Shown here piece after piece: positions 9,065-20,182 of a stretch of 64,000 nt of DNA; the stretch's first letter is position 1, and each line of letters begins with the position of its first letter. The stretch is from Meconema thalassinum (taxonomy: Eukaryota > Arthropoda > Insecta > Orthoptera > Tettigoniidae), in assembly GCA_946902985.2 (NCBI GenBank), contig OX336389.2, forward strand, positions 169,828,704-169,892,703. Reading direction: 5' to 3'. The position numbers and the translations under genes are program-made. The notes below the pieces were generated by a model that was given only the letters and a program-made list of their open reading frames with translations, was not told the DNA's origin and ran no database searches.

Positions 9065-12000
9065 GGTCAGAATCTCAGTCTGTAGCATGCCCTGTCCATA
9101 CAATTATACAGGAACCCTATGACCTAAATGTAAGAAATGAATTATTACATGAACTAAATGATGAAGGTATTATTCAGGAAGTGGTTAGTAAGAGCCCCAT
9201 AGTTAAATTTAACGTGTCTGAGGCGTACACAGATGTTTTAATTGATAGTGGTTGTATGAAGAGTTGCATAAGTAGTGCATTTTATGATAAAATGAAAGGA
9301 ACTGGAGTAAATTTTGAGGAGATGCCAATTAAAAGCACTTTTGTTATCACAGCTGTTGGGAAGAGGTCTAAAGTAATTTCTAAGCAAGTTTTAGTAGACA
9401 TTAAAATTAATAATCATGTAGAGAAGCAGATTTGCCTTGTAATTCCAAATTTAGTATTCAGTGTTATCTTGGGTTCAGAGTGGCTAAGTAGAGTGTCTGG
9501 TAACTTATGTTATGATGTAGGGAGTTTGAAATTTAAATGGGGAGATTCTGAAGTAGAAGTAGCGTTCAATGACCATATTCAGAGGAGTAGTATTGTAGGT
9601 GTGATTTGTACTTTAAATGAGATATCGCCAGCCGTAGAGCGGGGTTCTCCATGTTTTGTGGGCAGTGTGATTACGAACGGAAGTCTAGAGGACTCGTTAC
9701 GTGAGGCTGCATTTCAGGGAAATATAGAGGATGAACAGTGTGTTCGGCTCTATGATGTGTTATTGTGTAATAGGAGAGTTTTTGACGATCGCATTGGTAT
9801 GGCCAATTGCTATACACATTCATTGAACGTTATTGATAGGTCAGTATTCACAGGACATAGATATCCTGTACCTTTCGCTTATCAGAGTGCAGTTGAGGCA
9901 CAAATTAATCAGATGCTTGAAGATGGGATTATTGAGCACTCGAACAGTCCATATGTTAATTCTTTGATCACGGTACCCAAGACCGACGGCACTGTTCGTA
10001 TTTGTTTAGACGCTCGTTTGGTTAACAGTAGAATTAGTTCAGATCAGCTGAAATCTATGTCAATAGAGGAATTAATGCAAACATTTGAGGGGAAGAAGTA
10101 TTTCACTTGTGTAGATTTGAGTTCCAGTTTTTGGCAAGTGCCACTTATGTACGAAGATAGACCATTTACAGCTTTTAGTCATAAATATAACCTTTATCAA
10201 TTTTGTAGAACACCTTATGGGTTAAAGAGTAGTTCAGCAGCTTTAATTAGGGCTTTAAACATCGCATTAGGGGATGACACAGGAGAGTTTGTAACCATTT
10301 ACATTGATGATATGGTAATTAGTTCACGCAGTTTTGAGGAGCATCTATGTCATTTAAATATAGTTTTTCAGAAGTTAGATCAGGCAGGGTTCACTTTGAA
10401 GCTGTCTAAGTCGTCATTCTGTCAGTCAGAAGTGACATTTTTAGGTCATAGAGTGTCGAGTAGAGGTGTAACACCAGAGGAAAGTAGGGTTAATAAGATA
10501 CTTAACGCAGAGGTGCCACAGAATGTTAAACAGTTAAAAACTTACCTGGGAATTTGCAACTTTTTCAGGAGGTTCGTTCTTAAATACTCAGGGTTGGTAG
10601 AACCATTCAGGGAATTGCTTAAAAGTGGGACTCGGTGGAGATGGGAGTCTAAGCATGATCAGGCTTTTAGAGCGCTGAAGGAAGGTTTTGAGAAAGCTGT
10701 AGTGCTGAAATATCCGTTAAAAGATAAGGAATATGTGGTTATGACAGATGCTTCACATATAGGCATTGCTGGAGTATTATGTCAGAAAGATGATGAGGGT
10801 AATCTGTGCATTGTATCTTTAGCCTCGCGAGGACTGACAGCAGCGGAGAAAAGATACACGATTACTGAGTTAGAGCTTTTAGGTATTGTTTTCAGTTTAG
10901 GGAAATTTAGAATGTATTTAGTAGGGGGGAAATTTGAGATCCACACAGATCACCATGCATTACTGTATATGAGGACTTGTAAACTCAGTTCTAACAGAGT
11001 TAGTAGGTGGATTCTTGCTCTGCAGGAATACGAATTCACAGTAAAATATATTAAAGGTAAAGATAACATTCTTGCAGACATGCTATCGAGGGACACTAAT
11101 TTATGTAGGGATTATCCTGTGGTTAAAGCAGAGGATGGTATTTTAATATGTGCATGTGTGGACAGTAGCAACAGGGCATTGTTACAGACACTGAGAAATA
11201 TGCTAGTGGAGCAACGTGATGACGTTAAGTTAAAGGAGCCACTGGCTAGGTTGGAAATAGGTGAAGAAGAGTATGTGAAAGTAGGACGGTTCACGTACAA
11301 GATGCAGGATGGGCTTCTTGCAAGGAAATGTAGGAATAATCGGTGGGCAATATGTGTTCCTGCCACTTTGCGGGAGGAGCTAATTTGGTTCATTCATAGG
11401 GAATTAGGACACTTTGGTGCTGCCAAGGTCTTCTATGAAATTGGTCGTGACTTTATTTGGAGTAAAATGGGAAGGGACGTTAGGAGGATTTTAGCTAAGT
11501 GTGACACCTGTCAAAGGAGTAAATATCCAGTTAAATATTTAGTGGGGGAGAGATCTGCAGTTCTCACCAGTAGTCCCGGCGAACTACTGTGTGTGGATTT
11601 ATTTGGCCCGATCGTTAAAGGACAGTACGGCTACGAGTACATTTTTATAGTTATTGACGCTTTTAGTAAGTATGTCAAGCTATATCCGCTAAGGAAAGCC
11701 ACGGGACTAGCGTGTAGCCGTCTGATCATTAATAAGTATGTACCTGAGTTTGGCATTCCTCTCAGGATACTATCTGACAGTGGACCACAGTTTACTGCAA
11801 AGAAATGGAGAACCAGTATGCAGGAAGCCGGTATAACACACGTTCATTCCTCTGTAAGGTACCCTCAGGGTAATTCTGCAGAGCGTCCATTAAGGGAAGT
11901 GGCTCGTCTTTTTCGGACTCTAGTGCATGACAAGCATGCGGCCTGGGTTGGACATCTTCCCAAGGTCGAGACTTGGCTGAATTCTGTCCAGCATGAGAGC

Positions 12001-12390
12001 ACGAAATTGACGCCATACGAAGTTCACTTCGGAAAAAGACCACAAAATGAACTAGCGAGGGTGTTGGGATTAAATGAGGGTAAGCAACCGGGGATGGATT
12101 ACACTGTCCAGTTGGCGAAACAGAATTTATCTAAGTCAGCACAAAAGAGAATTCGCCAACAAAAAGAAACTAAATTTGACCTATTCGAGCCGGGAGACAG
12201 AGTCTTACTTAGAGTGCCGAAACAGTCAAATAAGCTAGAGAAAGTCATGTCCAAGTTCTTTTATCTCTACGAGGGCCCATTTATAGTTTCCAAACGTATT
12301 GGGAAAACAGCATATGTGCTGGAGAATAGTGAGGGAAACAGATTATACGGGACGTATAATATACATAGTCTACGAAAATATGTGTCATAA
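9031..12390 (+). CDS. pol: Gypsy-1 Pol: protease, reverse transcriptase, RNase H, integrase
   Basis: The frame is open from 9031 and lies -1 relative to gag, overlapping it by 34 bases. No ATG fits its beginning, so it is probably made as a Gag-Pol fusion by -1 frameshifting at 9037-9043. In order: aspartic protease with VLIDSG (about 9235-9252) and ILGSEWL; RT with CVDLSSSFW and active-site YIDD at 10300-10311 (YIDD rather than the commoner YVDD); RNase H with MTDAS (10741) and HTDHHALL (about 10942); integrase zinc region H-x3-H and CDTCQRSK, catalytic Asp at 11596 (CVDLFGP) and 11776 (LSDSGPQF) and Glu in SAERPL; C-terminal YEGPFIV (GPY/F-like). It copies element RNA and inserts the cDNA. 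No stops interrupt it. Confidence 0.95.
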   Translation, partial: RFFKREPGCEVRSESQSVACPVHTIIQEPYDLNVRNELLHELNDEGIIQEVVSKSPIVKFNVSEAYTDVLIDSGCMKSCISSAFYDKMKGTGVNFEEMPIKSTFVITAVGKRSKVISKQVLVDIKINNHVEKQICLVIPNLVFSVILGSEWLSRVSGNLCYDVGSLKFKWGDSEVEVAFNDHIQRSSIVGVICTLNEISPAVERGSPCFVGSVITNGSLEDSLREAAFQGNIEDEQCVRLYDVLLCNRRVFDDRIGMANCYTHSLNVIDRSVFTGHRYPVPFAYQSAVEAQINQMLEDGIIEHSNSPYVNSLITVPKTDGTVRICLDARLVNSRISSDQLKSMSIEELMQTFEGKKYFTCVDLSSSFWQVPLMYEDRPFTAFSHKYNLYQFCRTPYGLKSSSAALIRALNIALGDDTGEFVTIYIDDMVISSRSFEEHLCHLNIVFQKLDQAGFTLKLSKSSFCQSEVTFLGHRVSSRGVTPEESRVNKILNAEVPQNVKQLKTYLGICNFFRRFVLKYSGLVEPFRELLKSGTRWRWESKHDQAFRALKEGFEKAVVLKYPLKDKEYVVMTDASHIGIAGVLCQKDDEGNLCIVSLASRGLTAAEKRYTITELELLGIVFSLGKFRMYLVGGKFEIHTDHHALLYMRTCKLSSNRVSRWILALQEYEFTVKYIKGKDNILADMLSRDTNLCRDYPVVKAEDGILICACVDSSNRALLQTLRNMLVEQRDDVKLKEPLARLEIGEEEYVKVGRFTYKMQDGLLARKCRNNRWAICVPATLREELIWFIHRELGHFGAAKVFYEIGRDFIWSKMGRDVRRILAKCDTCQRSKYPVKYLVGERSAVLTSSPGELLCVDLFGPIVKGQYGYEYIFIVIDAFSKYVKLYPLRKATGLACSRLIINKYVPEFGIPLRILSDSGPQFTAKKWRTSMQEAGITHVHSSVRYPQGNSAERPLREVARLFRTLVHDKHAAWVGHLPKVETWLNSVQHESTKLTPYEVHFGKRPQNELARVLGLNEGKQPGMDYTVQLAKQNLSKSAQKRIRQQKETKFDLFEPGDRVLLRVPKQSNKLEKVMSKFFYLYEGPFIVSKRIGKTAYVLENSEGNRLYGTYNIHSLRKYVS
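9037..9043 (+). promoter_or_regulatory. -1 ribosomal frameshift heptamer TTTAAAC at gag/pol
   Basis: In the gag frame the bases read T TTA AAC, the X XXY YYZ form for tandem slippage into -1. The -1 frame is exactly the pol frame, which is open from 9031. Downstream bases can pair weakly (GCTGC near 9053 with GTAGC near 9082), so a stimulator is possible but not shown. Gypsy-2 has the identical heptamer in the same register. Confidence 0.85.
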
Positions 12391-13459
12391 AGTGAGTGTG
12401 TTTAGCTGGCGAGCCAGCCTATCAAATGAGTAAGTGTGGTGTCTGGTGCGTGGAAGATCTGGTCTTAAGGCAGGCGTATCAGAAGTCACACAGGGGGGTA
12501 GTATGTAAGTAAATGAGAGTTTTTAAGGTACAGGGAAATATGACGGGATTGTCGGATGCTGTTGAGCACTAAATTGTCTCGATGCACCAAGGCCATTTTG
12601 GCAGCGCTGATGGGTTCCCATTTATCTCCAAGAGATGGGGGAGCGCTTGAATAGGGCTTGTTAGCTTAAGGCGTCCACGAGATAAAAGATGGGCCATCAG
12701 AATGCGAGACAGTCCTTCATGAAACTCATACATATCAGCACACGTGATGTCTGTTTACGGCCTCGCCATGTAAGATTTGTAAGTGTGTAATTTAAGATAA
12801 TTTGTACAATGGTATTATTTGTGTGAGGAGAAATGGTCTGTGTTGAGAACTAGTATTAAGTAGAATATGGTTAACGGGAACTTAACAAGACAGGGCGATT
12901 ACGGCACAGAAATATTTGGTGTTATATGTAATGCGCATTTACTGTTTTTTTTTTCAGAAGTCAATATTAATTTAATCTACTTTAGAGAGAGATTAAGTAT
13001 TATGGTCACGAGGCGCTGCCACAATAGTGTGATCGTGTGCTCAGTGATAAGTGAGATTAAATTTCACCATAAGGAGGGGACCTCCAGTGAAATTAGGGAG
13101 TTCTATGGTGATATAAATATATCAGAACACCTTCAATGCGTGTGATATGACATCATAAATACATAGTGCTCACACATTTATTATGTCTATTTCTCCAACA
13201 TAGAGGAATTTGAGAGGTGGAAATATCCGTGGAACACTATTTTATATGAGAAACATTGGACTGGTTGCAAAGTGCAATCCATAGTGACAACAAACTTTGA
13301 CGCAAAGTGCGTGAAGAAAAAATATGAGTGTATATATCTGTAATTTAGGGTGATTTCGTTTATGTAATATGTATTTTGGATGGGGTTTATTAACGTGTCT
13401 GGGATAATCGGATAATGGACCGTCGTCACGGTAAATCATCCGATGATCCGAGGCGAATA
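12391..13459 (+). other. Gypsy-1 3' noncoding region, no env
   Basis: About 1.07 kb between the pol stop and the 3' LTR with no long forward frame, signal peptide or membrane segment, so no envelope gene is supported. The usual polypurine tract is not obvious at the LTR edge (…GAGGCGAATA before 13460). A purine run CACAGGGGGG near 12489-12498 lies about 960 bp upstream instead. Confidence 0.7.
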
Positions 13460-14899
13460 TGTAACGTGTTTTTCGAGGGGTTTTATGCAACTGGCATAAG
13501 TCAGTAGGAAGCCATTCTATATTTATTTACGCGGCAAATTGTTCAGCCAAGACAATTTTTCATGGTAATTTATTATTATTATTAATTTATTATAATTATT
13601 ATTAAGGTATTTTCGGAGCATTTTATAAAAATTATTAGCATTCAGATAGGTTTTCTATGTCTTAGAAAACGCTATCAAGCAAATTATTACGAACGACGAT
13701 ATCATAGAAAATTATCTGATTACGGAATTTTACGGAGTTTTTGTCAGTTAGGGTATTTGAGAGAGATGACTCACTGGGATTTCAAGTACACGCTGAATCT
13801 TGTCGAGGAGCATGACGCAATCTTGGGTCGCAAGGTCTAGAAAAGGCGAATTGTGGAAACGGAAATCGACTTCTCCCTCCCGCGGAGTGTAATGAGGAAG
13901 GAGTGGGGATCTAGCGCGTAGGGTGCAGCCAATCAGTGGCGACGACGTAAGCTAGATGTCGGTACCATGGTGGGGGAGCCAACAGGTGCATATATCGTTC
14001 GACGCGCCGTGAAACAAGAACAATCTGTGTAGTTCTTGCCGAGTGTGGATATACGCGGGAATCGCTCCGATGTTCCGTGGAAGAGGACTATCTGTGAAAT
14101 ACTTGAGGTGTACGGTCGCAAGTGCGTGTCGCTCCGATGTTCAGTGGAGTTAGCGACGAACTTTTGTAAAACTTGGTTGTACGAGTGTTTGGGTCCGAGG
14201 TACGGACCATAGAATTATCTAATCTACCAGAATATCATCAAATTCCGACGGAGATGACGACGTCCAGGAGACTGTGGGAAGCTCACAACATCTTCAAGAA
14301 CGAGGGAAATGCTTTGGCAATTTCCAGTGGTAAGCGCCAATGACGCAGAAATACGCAATCTCTCATTTTCTTTGTTCTACATTTCATATTTCAGTAACTT
14401 CATAGCTTGGAAATAAGAGTAAAATCAATTTATCAGACTCCGTTTTCACGTAATTTTCTATCGGTAATATTCAAATCACAACGCTCCCATTTAAATTTTA
14501 TACTTATTATTATTATTAATTTTGCTATACTTGTTTTATATAATAAATTCATTTCTTTTACAATGCAATCTTTGCTTTCAGTAGGTAGCATTAGATATAG
14601 ACCAATTCCTTCTCCTGATACAATTGTTTGTTGGGTTAATGATCAAATCATACCACGATCTGAGTGAATAGAGTCTTGAAGGTGTTCTGCCAGAGCTAGA
14701 CGTTGTTAAATACAAATTTAGATTTCAACATTGCATTGAGGTCTTGGCGCCCATTAAAACAACATAGCTTAGGCAAAGGTAAACAGTTACATTTCTCACC
14801 CAACAGTTAGGAGCTAGCAAAACGTTTCATTTGTACGCTCAACGTGGAGCAAAGTAAATACCGTTTCACTTGTCATCCCAGCCTAAGCAACACGTTTCA
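13460..14899 (+). repeat. Gypsy-1 3' LTR
   Basis: Same sequence as 5463-6902 at a constant offset of 7997 bases, with one mismatch noticed at 14684. It is followed by the target duplication ATAC at 14900-14903. Confidence 0.96.
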
Positions 14900-15069
14900 A
14901 TACAAAGAATGCATATAAGAAAGTCCTTCAGTAAATATTTTCCCAATAACCGTCATGTTTTGACGGCTTTCAACTAGTTAACGATAAATTTCCTAGTGCC
15001 TGAAATAAATACATGAATTATTTATACACTTATTAAAACACTTCCATCACACAAATTGGGAGGTTTAAT

Positions 15070-15085
15070 GGGGGGGGGGGGGGGG
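15070..15085. repeat. Poly-G run
   Basis: About 16 consecutive G. Assembly length at such a run is uncertain. Confidence 0.8.
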
Positions 15086-15171
15086 TTAATTTTATGACTA
15101 GTTTCATTCGTCAAGCGAACATAATCAGATCCTGCTCACTTAGGCTAATTTTGTTTCGGCGGATACATGTA

Positions 15172-15712
15172 CGAGGGGCATCCAGAAAGTAAGTTACCCT
15201 ATTTAAAAAAAGAAAAGAGAGAACATAGTTATATGCAAAACCTTATTGGCAACAGGTACAGCAATGTGTCAGCTATTTTTCGACATAGGCACCAAACAAA
15301 TTGAGACACTTGTCATAGTATGGTATCAACTTTTGTTGTCCTGTGTCATAGAAGTCTGCCGCCTGCGATTGGAACCAGCGTGTGACAGTCGTCTTCAGCT
15401 CTTCAACAGTGTGAAAATGCTGACCGGAGATAAGAAATTTCTTGAGCAAGAAAAGGTGGAAATCGCCGGGAGCAAGATGAGGACTGTATGGTGAATGATC
15501 AAACAGTTCCCAGCCAAACGTCTGCTGAACAGTTGCTGTCCTAATCTTGCTCCCAGCGATTTCCACATTTTCTTGCACCTCAAAAATTTCCTGGCCTAGT
15601 CATCAAAAGTTGATACCACGCTATGACAAGTGTCTCAATTTGTTTGGTGCCTATGTCGAAAAATAGCTGACACATTGCTGTACCTGTTGCCAATAAAGTT
15701 TTGCATATAACT
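15172..15712 (-). mobile_element. Fold-back mariner remnant (inverted C-terminal halves)
   Basis: The left end CGAGGGGCATCCAGAAAG after TA (15170-15171) is mariner-like. The segment 15223-15335 is repeated in inverted orientation at 15604-15712, and 15434-15484 at 15539-15591, around a loop of about 54 bases. Both arms encode the end of a mariner transposase; on the minus strand the outer right-hand segment reads HSPYSPHLAPGDFHLF and ends GAYVEK. The right arm lacks about 85 bases present in the left arm and lacks the outer TIR. It cannot code for a transposase. Confidence 0.75.
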
Positions 15713-15713
15713 A

Positions 15714-16487
15714 CAGGGTGTTTATAAAGTCACCAGACTCAATATTTCAGAATATTTTCCTGACATTGTTTTACACACATAAATCTAGTGATTACACACA
15801 ATAGTTCCACATACCTTCAAGTGAAAAGCAATATTTTTTAAAACTCTGGTGGAAGTATTCTGGAAGTGCTGAGAGTAATAAATGTTCAGACATAACAATA
15901 ATTTGTTTTCCCCACATTGCGTTTCCACAGTTCCAGTTCACAAGAGACGTTGAAAGTGACTGCCAATTTCTTGCAGGCACGAAGTTACATGCTTACACAT
16001 GTTTCACTAGGAATAATCGGCACTTTCTTCAATGTTGCTGAGGTTATTACTCCAATACATTTAGAAATTGCTTCTTTGAGCTCTTGTAAGGAATGCGGAT
16101 TGTCGCTGTATACTCTTTCTTAAATACACCCACAGAAGAAGTCTGGAGAAGTTGAATCCGGCGAATAAGGAGGCCACACATTTCTTGAGATTACTCGATT
16201 GTCGAAAAATCTTGCAACATCGACAACTTTTGCGCTCAAAATAAGCCTCCAATAAAGTGACTTGTTGTGCGCGTTAAATGCATTATTGCCCCTTTACCTT
16301 GGACGACTCACTCTAATGCAACAACTGCAGTGTTCTAACACCACTACAACCAGTTCTACTATGTCTGATAACATCTCACAGCCAAGCTTGACAAGTTATT
16401 CCATCAGATACATGAGGTGCGATTTTCCTAAGTTACGAGTCCGGTAACTTTTTATAATAGGGAAACTTACCTTCTGCATGCACCTTG
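15714..16487 (-). mobile_element. Tc1/mariner deletion derivative, 774 bp
   Basis: The ends CAGGGTGTTTATAAAGTCACC (left) and CAAGGTGCATGCAGAAGG (right, reversed) each run into a CCGGACTC/CCAGACTC-like stretch and are flanked by TA (15712-15713 and 16488-16489). Broken minus-strand frames recall Tc1-type transposase C-termini: a decayed V-SRNVWPPYSPD/FFLWGYL region (about 16100-16200) and a QEIGSHFQ-like end (about 15950). The N-terminal domain is gone. It directly abuts the fold-back remnant and probably inserted into it. Confidence 0.65.
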
Positions 16488-16489
16488 TA

Positions 16490-17186
16490 TAACAAAAGTA
16501 GTATTTACAATTATCAAGTTACATAAATCTTTTAGTTAAACTTGTAACAAGTCAGATTTTTTCAAAGAACTATTTTTTATTCTGTTAATCTATTACACTT
16601 CTGTAAGTGTTGTGTTCTTTACTCTTTTATGTGTTCAAGTATAAAAAGCTTTTGAATTGTTAAGCTCTACCATAGGGAGCTTTGAAGTGATTGCATTAGA
16701 AGTTTTTTTTTGTCAGTAACTGTTTTTATTCAATTTTCCTATTTATGTGATGAGCTTTAGTAATATTAGAAATGGCAGTGGTGCATTTTTTGCAGGTGAT
16801 GCTCATGCACTTATGACACATAATTGAATAAACATGGATAATGTGGGAAAATGGGTATAATCATTTAGAATGTGTTAAAAATAAATTGTAAATTAATATT
16901 TTGTATTTCAGTTTTTATTGCAACCCTAGCATTAATAAACAGCCCTTGCAGAAACATTGTTGTACAATCCTAGGTGACTCCCATCTGTCATCATCATCAT
17001 CTGTATGCATTTTAAAATTTGTAATTTCTGAAAATCCTAGTTTAAAAAATGTGACTTGCTTCAAATTAAACAAATAAAGTATGAATTGTAGATACTATTA
17101 ATACATTTTGTATGTGCAAATTTCAAGAGAACAAAGAAAAACATTTGAATAAATATCCATGGCTTATGTATGATCTCAAGACCATC
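16490..17186. other. Unassigned AT-rich stretch
   Basis: No gene or clear repeat apart from a short (TCA) run near 16987-17000, which could be the simple tail of the minus-strand LINE fragment that follows. Confidence 0.5.
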
Positions 17187-17612
17187 ATCTTGCACAGTTT
17201 CCAGCCACTGGCCGGGTCTGTTTGGAACACAAGCCTCTCCAACGTCTTCTGTCTTCCCACCATCTCTCAGCCTCCACCCTTGTCCAGTCTTCTCCTCTCT
17301 TCTTCATGCTTTCTTCCACCCCCTTCAGCCACCTGTCTCTCGGTCTCTTTCCTTCCCACTTCGTCTCATGTATCCTCCTGGGTATCCTCTTCTCCTCCAT
17401 TCGTTTTACATGTCCATACCATCTAAGTCTAGATTTCTCTATACCATCCTGTAATGGTTCCTCCTTCATTAATTCTCTGGTCCTCTCATTTCTTATTCTG
17501 TCCATCTTTGTAGCTCCAATACTGCTTCTCAAGAACCTCATCTCACTGGCCTGTATTTTGCTCTTCTCCCTTCCTTTCATACCCAGGTCTCCGAGGCATA
17601 CGCCAGGATAGG
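17187..17612 (-). pseudogene. 5'-truncated LINE, ORF2 C-terminal fragment
   Basis: A continuous minus-strand frame (about 131 codons, 17580-17185) ends in the peptide shared with the fragments at 503-905 and 20736-21311: EPLQDGIEKSRLRWYGHVKR, RDRWLKGVEE, RRWRGLCSKQTRP. Sequence similarity to the 20736 copy starts near 17611 (CCCTATCCTG and TATGCCT). It holds only the C-terminal tail, without endonuclease or RT, and is a dead insertion. It is open only because the fragment is short and young. Confidence 0.75.
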
Positions 17613-18633
17613 GATAAGCAACATAAAACTAAAATATTGGTGTGTGTATATATTTCTTCAAGTAGCAAATAACTTTAATAAAGCATGATTAAATCACCCA
17701 ATTTCACTGCATGTTCATTCAGATTAGTTAGCATAATCCGCAACAGCATGTGGTGCATGTGGTGCCTGTTGTAAGGATTGCATGACTTTCCTATTTAGAC
17801 ATAAAATGTATTTGTCATGGTTTTATTAAGCATTTTGTCTGTTATGGTCTAAGACATTTAATCTCCACCTAGTTAATCCTTCAATAGTTGCACCATAGGA
17901 GTTCTGTAGCAATAACTACCTGTTTAATAGTTTAGTTATTATTTAAAATTTACAATGAAATACCGTACTACAAGATTTGCAAGCAAGGTTCGTCACACAA
18001 CTAACCTAACCGTGGCACACCCATCTCTGCTGTGTGCTGATCAGCAAACAAAGCCTTTTTAAGGGAGATAAATAGTTTGAATTGAACAGAATAATACCAT
18101 GACAAGAAATAAGTAAATTTGAGACTCCATTGTTTTTACCGAAATATCAGTATTTATCTTCAGACTGTACCCTTGAAAAGGACTGGCAAAAATTAACGCC
18201 CCCACCAAACCTGTTTCTACTTGAAAAGGCCTTCACAAACATGTACATTTTGAATTTCTTTTCAAAATGATTGTCCGAATTGATATTATTCCCTCGTTAG
18301 TCTTGGATGGTCCATTTCGTGCAATTTATTGACTGATGGTCTACACAACTAAAGAGTTGCAACTAACCCGCTTACACACTATACTTTTATTAGATTCTCA
18401 ATTGCATTTTGTGAGTATTTTCAATCTAAATTACTTTTTGTTTATTAGATATACAGTAGTTCATTAGACTGTGATATGCGAGGGTCCATGTGAGTGTGCC
18501 TGGTGACAGACTGTTTTAGTGGTAGTATTTTGTTGTTGGTAGAACTTAAGTATTTTTTGTTAATAGAATTTTGGTATTTCGTTGTTAGTAGAAGGTTAGT
18601 ATTTTTGTTACCGTAGTAGAATTGCCCTATTAC
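17613..18633. other. Unassigned AT-rich stretch
   Basis: No coding signal. Around 18510-18630 a GTTAGTAGAA/GGTATTT-like phrase recurs in degenerate form about every 33 bases, perhaps a decayed tandem repeat. Confidence 0.4.
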
Positions 18634-18670
18634 TTTATTCTGAAAGGGAGTAGCAGCCTTTCAGAATAAA
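18634..18670. repeat. Perfect 14-bp inverted repeat (hairpin)
   Basis: TTTATTCTGAAAGG at 18634-18647 and its exact complement at 18657-18670, separated by nine bases. Function unknown. Confidence 0.8.
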
Positions 18671-18780
18671 TCAATTCTTTACTTGTCTTATAGATGGTTA
18701 AAATATTGATAACATTAGCCAACTAATGGCTACACAGCGTTCTGCTGCACGGCTGAAAGCAACGGGAAACTACAGCCGTA

Positions 18781-19802
18781 GTGCTCTTCCCGAGGATATG
18801 CACCTCTCTATGCATAATTCATGTGATGATGGCCTCCTCCCTTGTAAAATTCCAATCCGGAGATAAATTAGTCCCCCGTTCGGATCTCCGGGTGGGGACT
18901 ACTCGAGAGGGGGGTTTACATCACAGAAGTGACAAGAAATCTGACATTCTACAGATCGGAGCATGGAATGTTAGGAGTCGGCTAGGCAGTGGAAGGTTAG
19001 AAAACTTAGAAAGGGAAATGGATAGGCTGAGGTTGGATTTGGTTGGGATTAGTGAAATGTGCTGGCAAGAAGAACAGGACTCAGGAGACTATAGGGTCAT
19101 TAGCCCTAAATCAAACAATGGCTATGCGGGGGTAGGCCTCAAATTAAGTACTAAACTTGGACAGCGGGTAAGTGAACGGATTATTGTAGTTAAAATCAAT
19201 ACAAAACCTATGTGCACCATAGTGATACAAGTCTATATGCCTACCAGTCAAGCTGAAGATGAAGATGTTGAAAAGGTCTACGAAGAAATAGATGAGATTC
19301 TGAGGTATGTCAAGGGTGATGAAAATGTTATAGTAATGGGAGATTGGAATGCTGTGGTAGGAAAAGGAAGAGAAGGGAAGATAGTAGGAGATTTCGGATT
19401 AGGTGAAAGGAATGATCGAGGAAGCAGGCTGATGTAATTCTGCACCGAGCATGAGTTGCTCATAGCTAACACTTTATTCAATAACCACAATAGAAGAGAC
19501 CAGGAGATACAGGGCGTTACCAAATAGACTTCATTATGGTCAAGCAGAGATTTCGAAACCAGATTCTGGATTGTAAAACATATCCCGGTGCTGACATAAA
19601 TTCTGACCACAATCTGGTTGTTATAAAATGCAGATTAAGGTTGAAGAAACTGAAGAAAAGTCATAAGCCAAAAAGGTGGGCAATAGACAGACTGAAAGAG
19701 AAGGATGTAAACGAAAGATTCAAGAAGAGTATAAAGGCAGGACTAATGAAAAACCCTAAAAAAAACTTCAATTGCAGACAAATGGGCACTTTTGAAGAAT
19801 GA
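18781..19802 (+). pseudogene. LINE ORF2 apurinic-type endonuclease, broken
   Basis: An APE-like nuclease that nicks target DNA for target-primed reverse transcription (family role). Visible motifs in order: IGAWNVR (about 18957), LVGISEMCWQEE (the Glu motif), QVYMPTS, VIVMGDWNAVVG (Asp/Asn motif, about 19330), and in a shifted frame DINSDHNLVVI (catalytic Asp/His, about 19590). The first frame ends at 19435 with a TAA directly after GSRLM; recognisable codons continue past it and then shift frame near 19500. The catalytic residues survive, but the chain is broken at least twice. Confidence 0.75.
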
Positions 19803-20182
19803 AATAACAAAATCCGCAGAAGAAAACATTGGTAGGGAAAAAAAATTGCTAGAAAACCATGGATCACTCAGGTTATACTAGAATTGATGGATGAAAGGCA
19901 GAAACACAAGAATGTAAGAGATGAAAAGGGGAAAGCAGAATACTGAATTCAGAAAAATGAGGTTAACAGAAATGCAAAGAAGCAAAAGAAGAAAGGTTGA
20001 AAGAGAAATGTGCAGGTATAGAAAATTGTCTGTAATTAGGAAAAGTAGACACAGCTTAACCAAGGATTAAGAATACTTTTGGGGAAAAGAAGACTAAGTG
20101 CTGTAACATTAAGGACACAGATAGAAATCCTCTAACAGATAGGGAAGAAAAGGTTGAGGGATGGGAAGCTTACATAGATTGT

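Larger units (their letters stand above)
5463..14899 (+). mobile_element. Gypsy-1: complete Ty3/Gypsy LTR retrotransposon
   Basis: Two direct repeats of 1440 bp (5463-6902 and 13460-14899) start TGTAACG and end CGTTTCA. They bracket a gag frame and a pol frame in the order protease, RT, RNase H, integrase, which is the Ty3/Gypsy order. The element is flanked by the 4-bp duplication ATAC (5459-5462 and 14900-14903). Total length is 9437 bp. I noticed only one LTR mismatch (T at 6687, G at 14684), and both coding frames are uninterrupted, so insertion is recent. There is no env-like frame after pol. It appears autonomous and possibly active; activity is inference. Confidence 0.96.

Noticed and set aside
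11112..12043. Minus-strand frames of 93 and 83 codons
   Set aside because: Shadows of the intact pol frame.
12391..13459. Envelope gene in Gypsy-1
   Set aside because: No long forward frame, signal peptide or membrane segment between pol and the 3' LTR.
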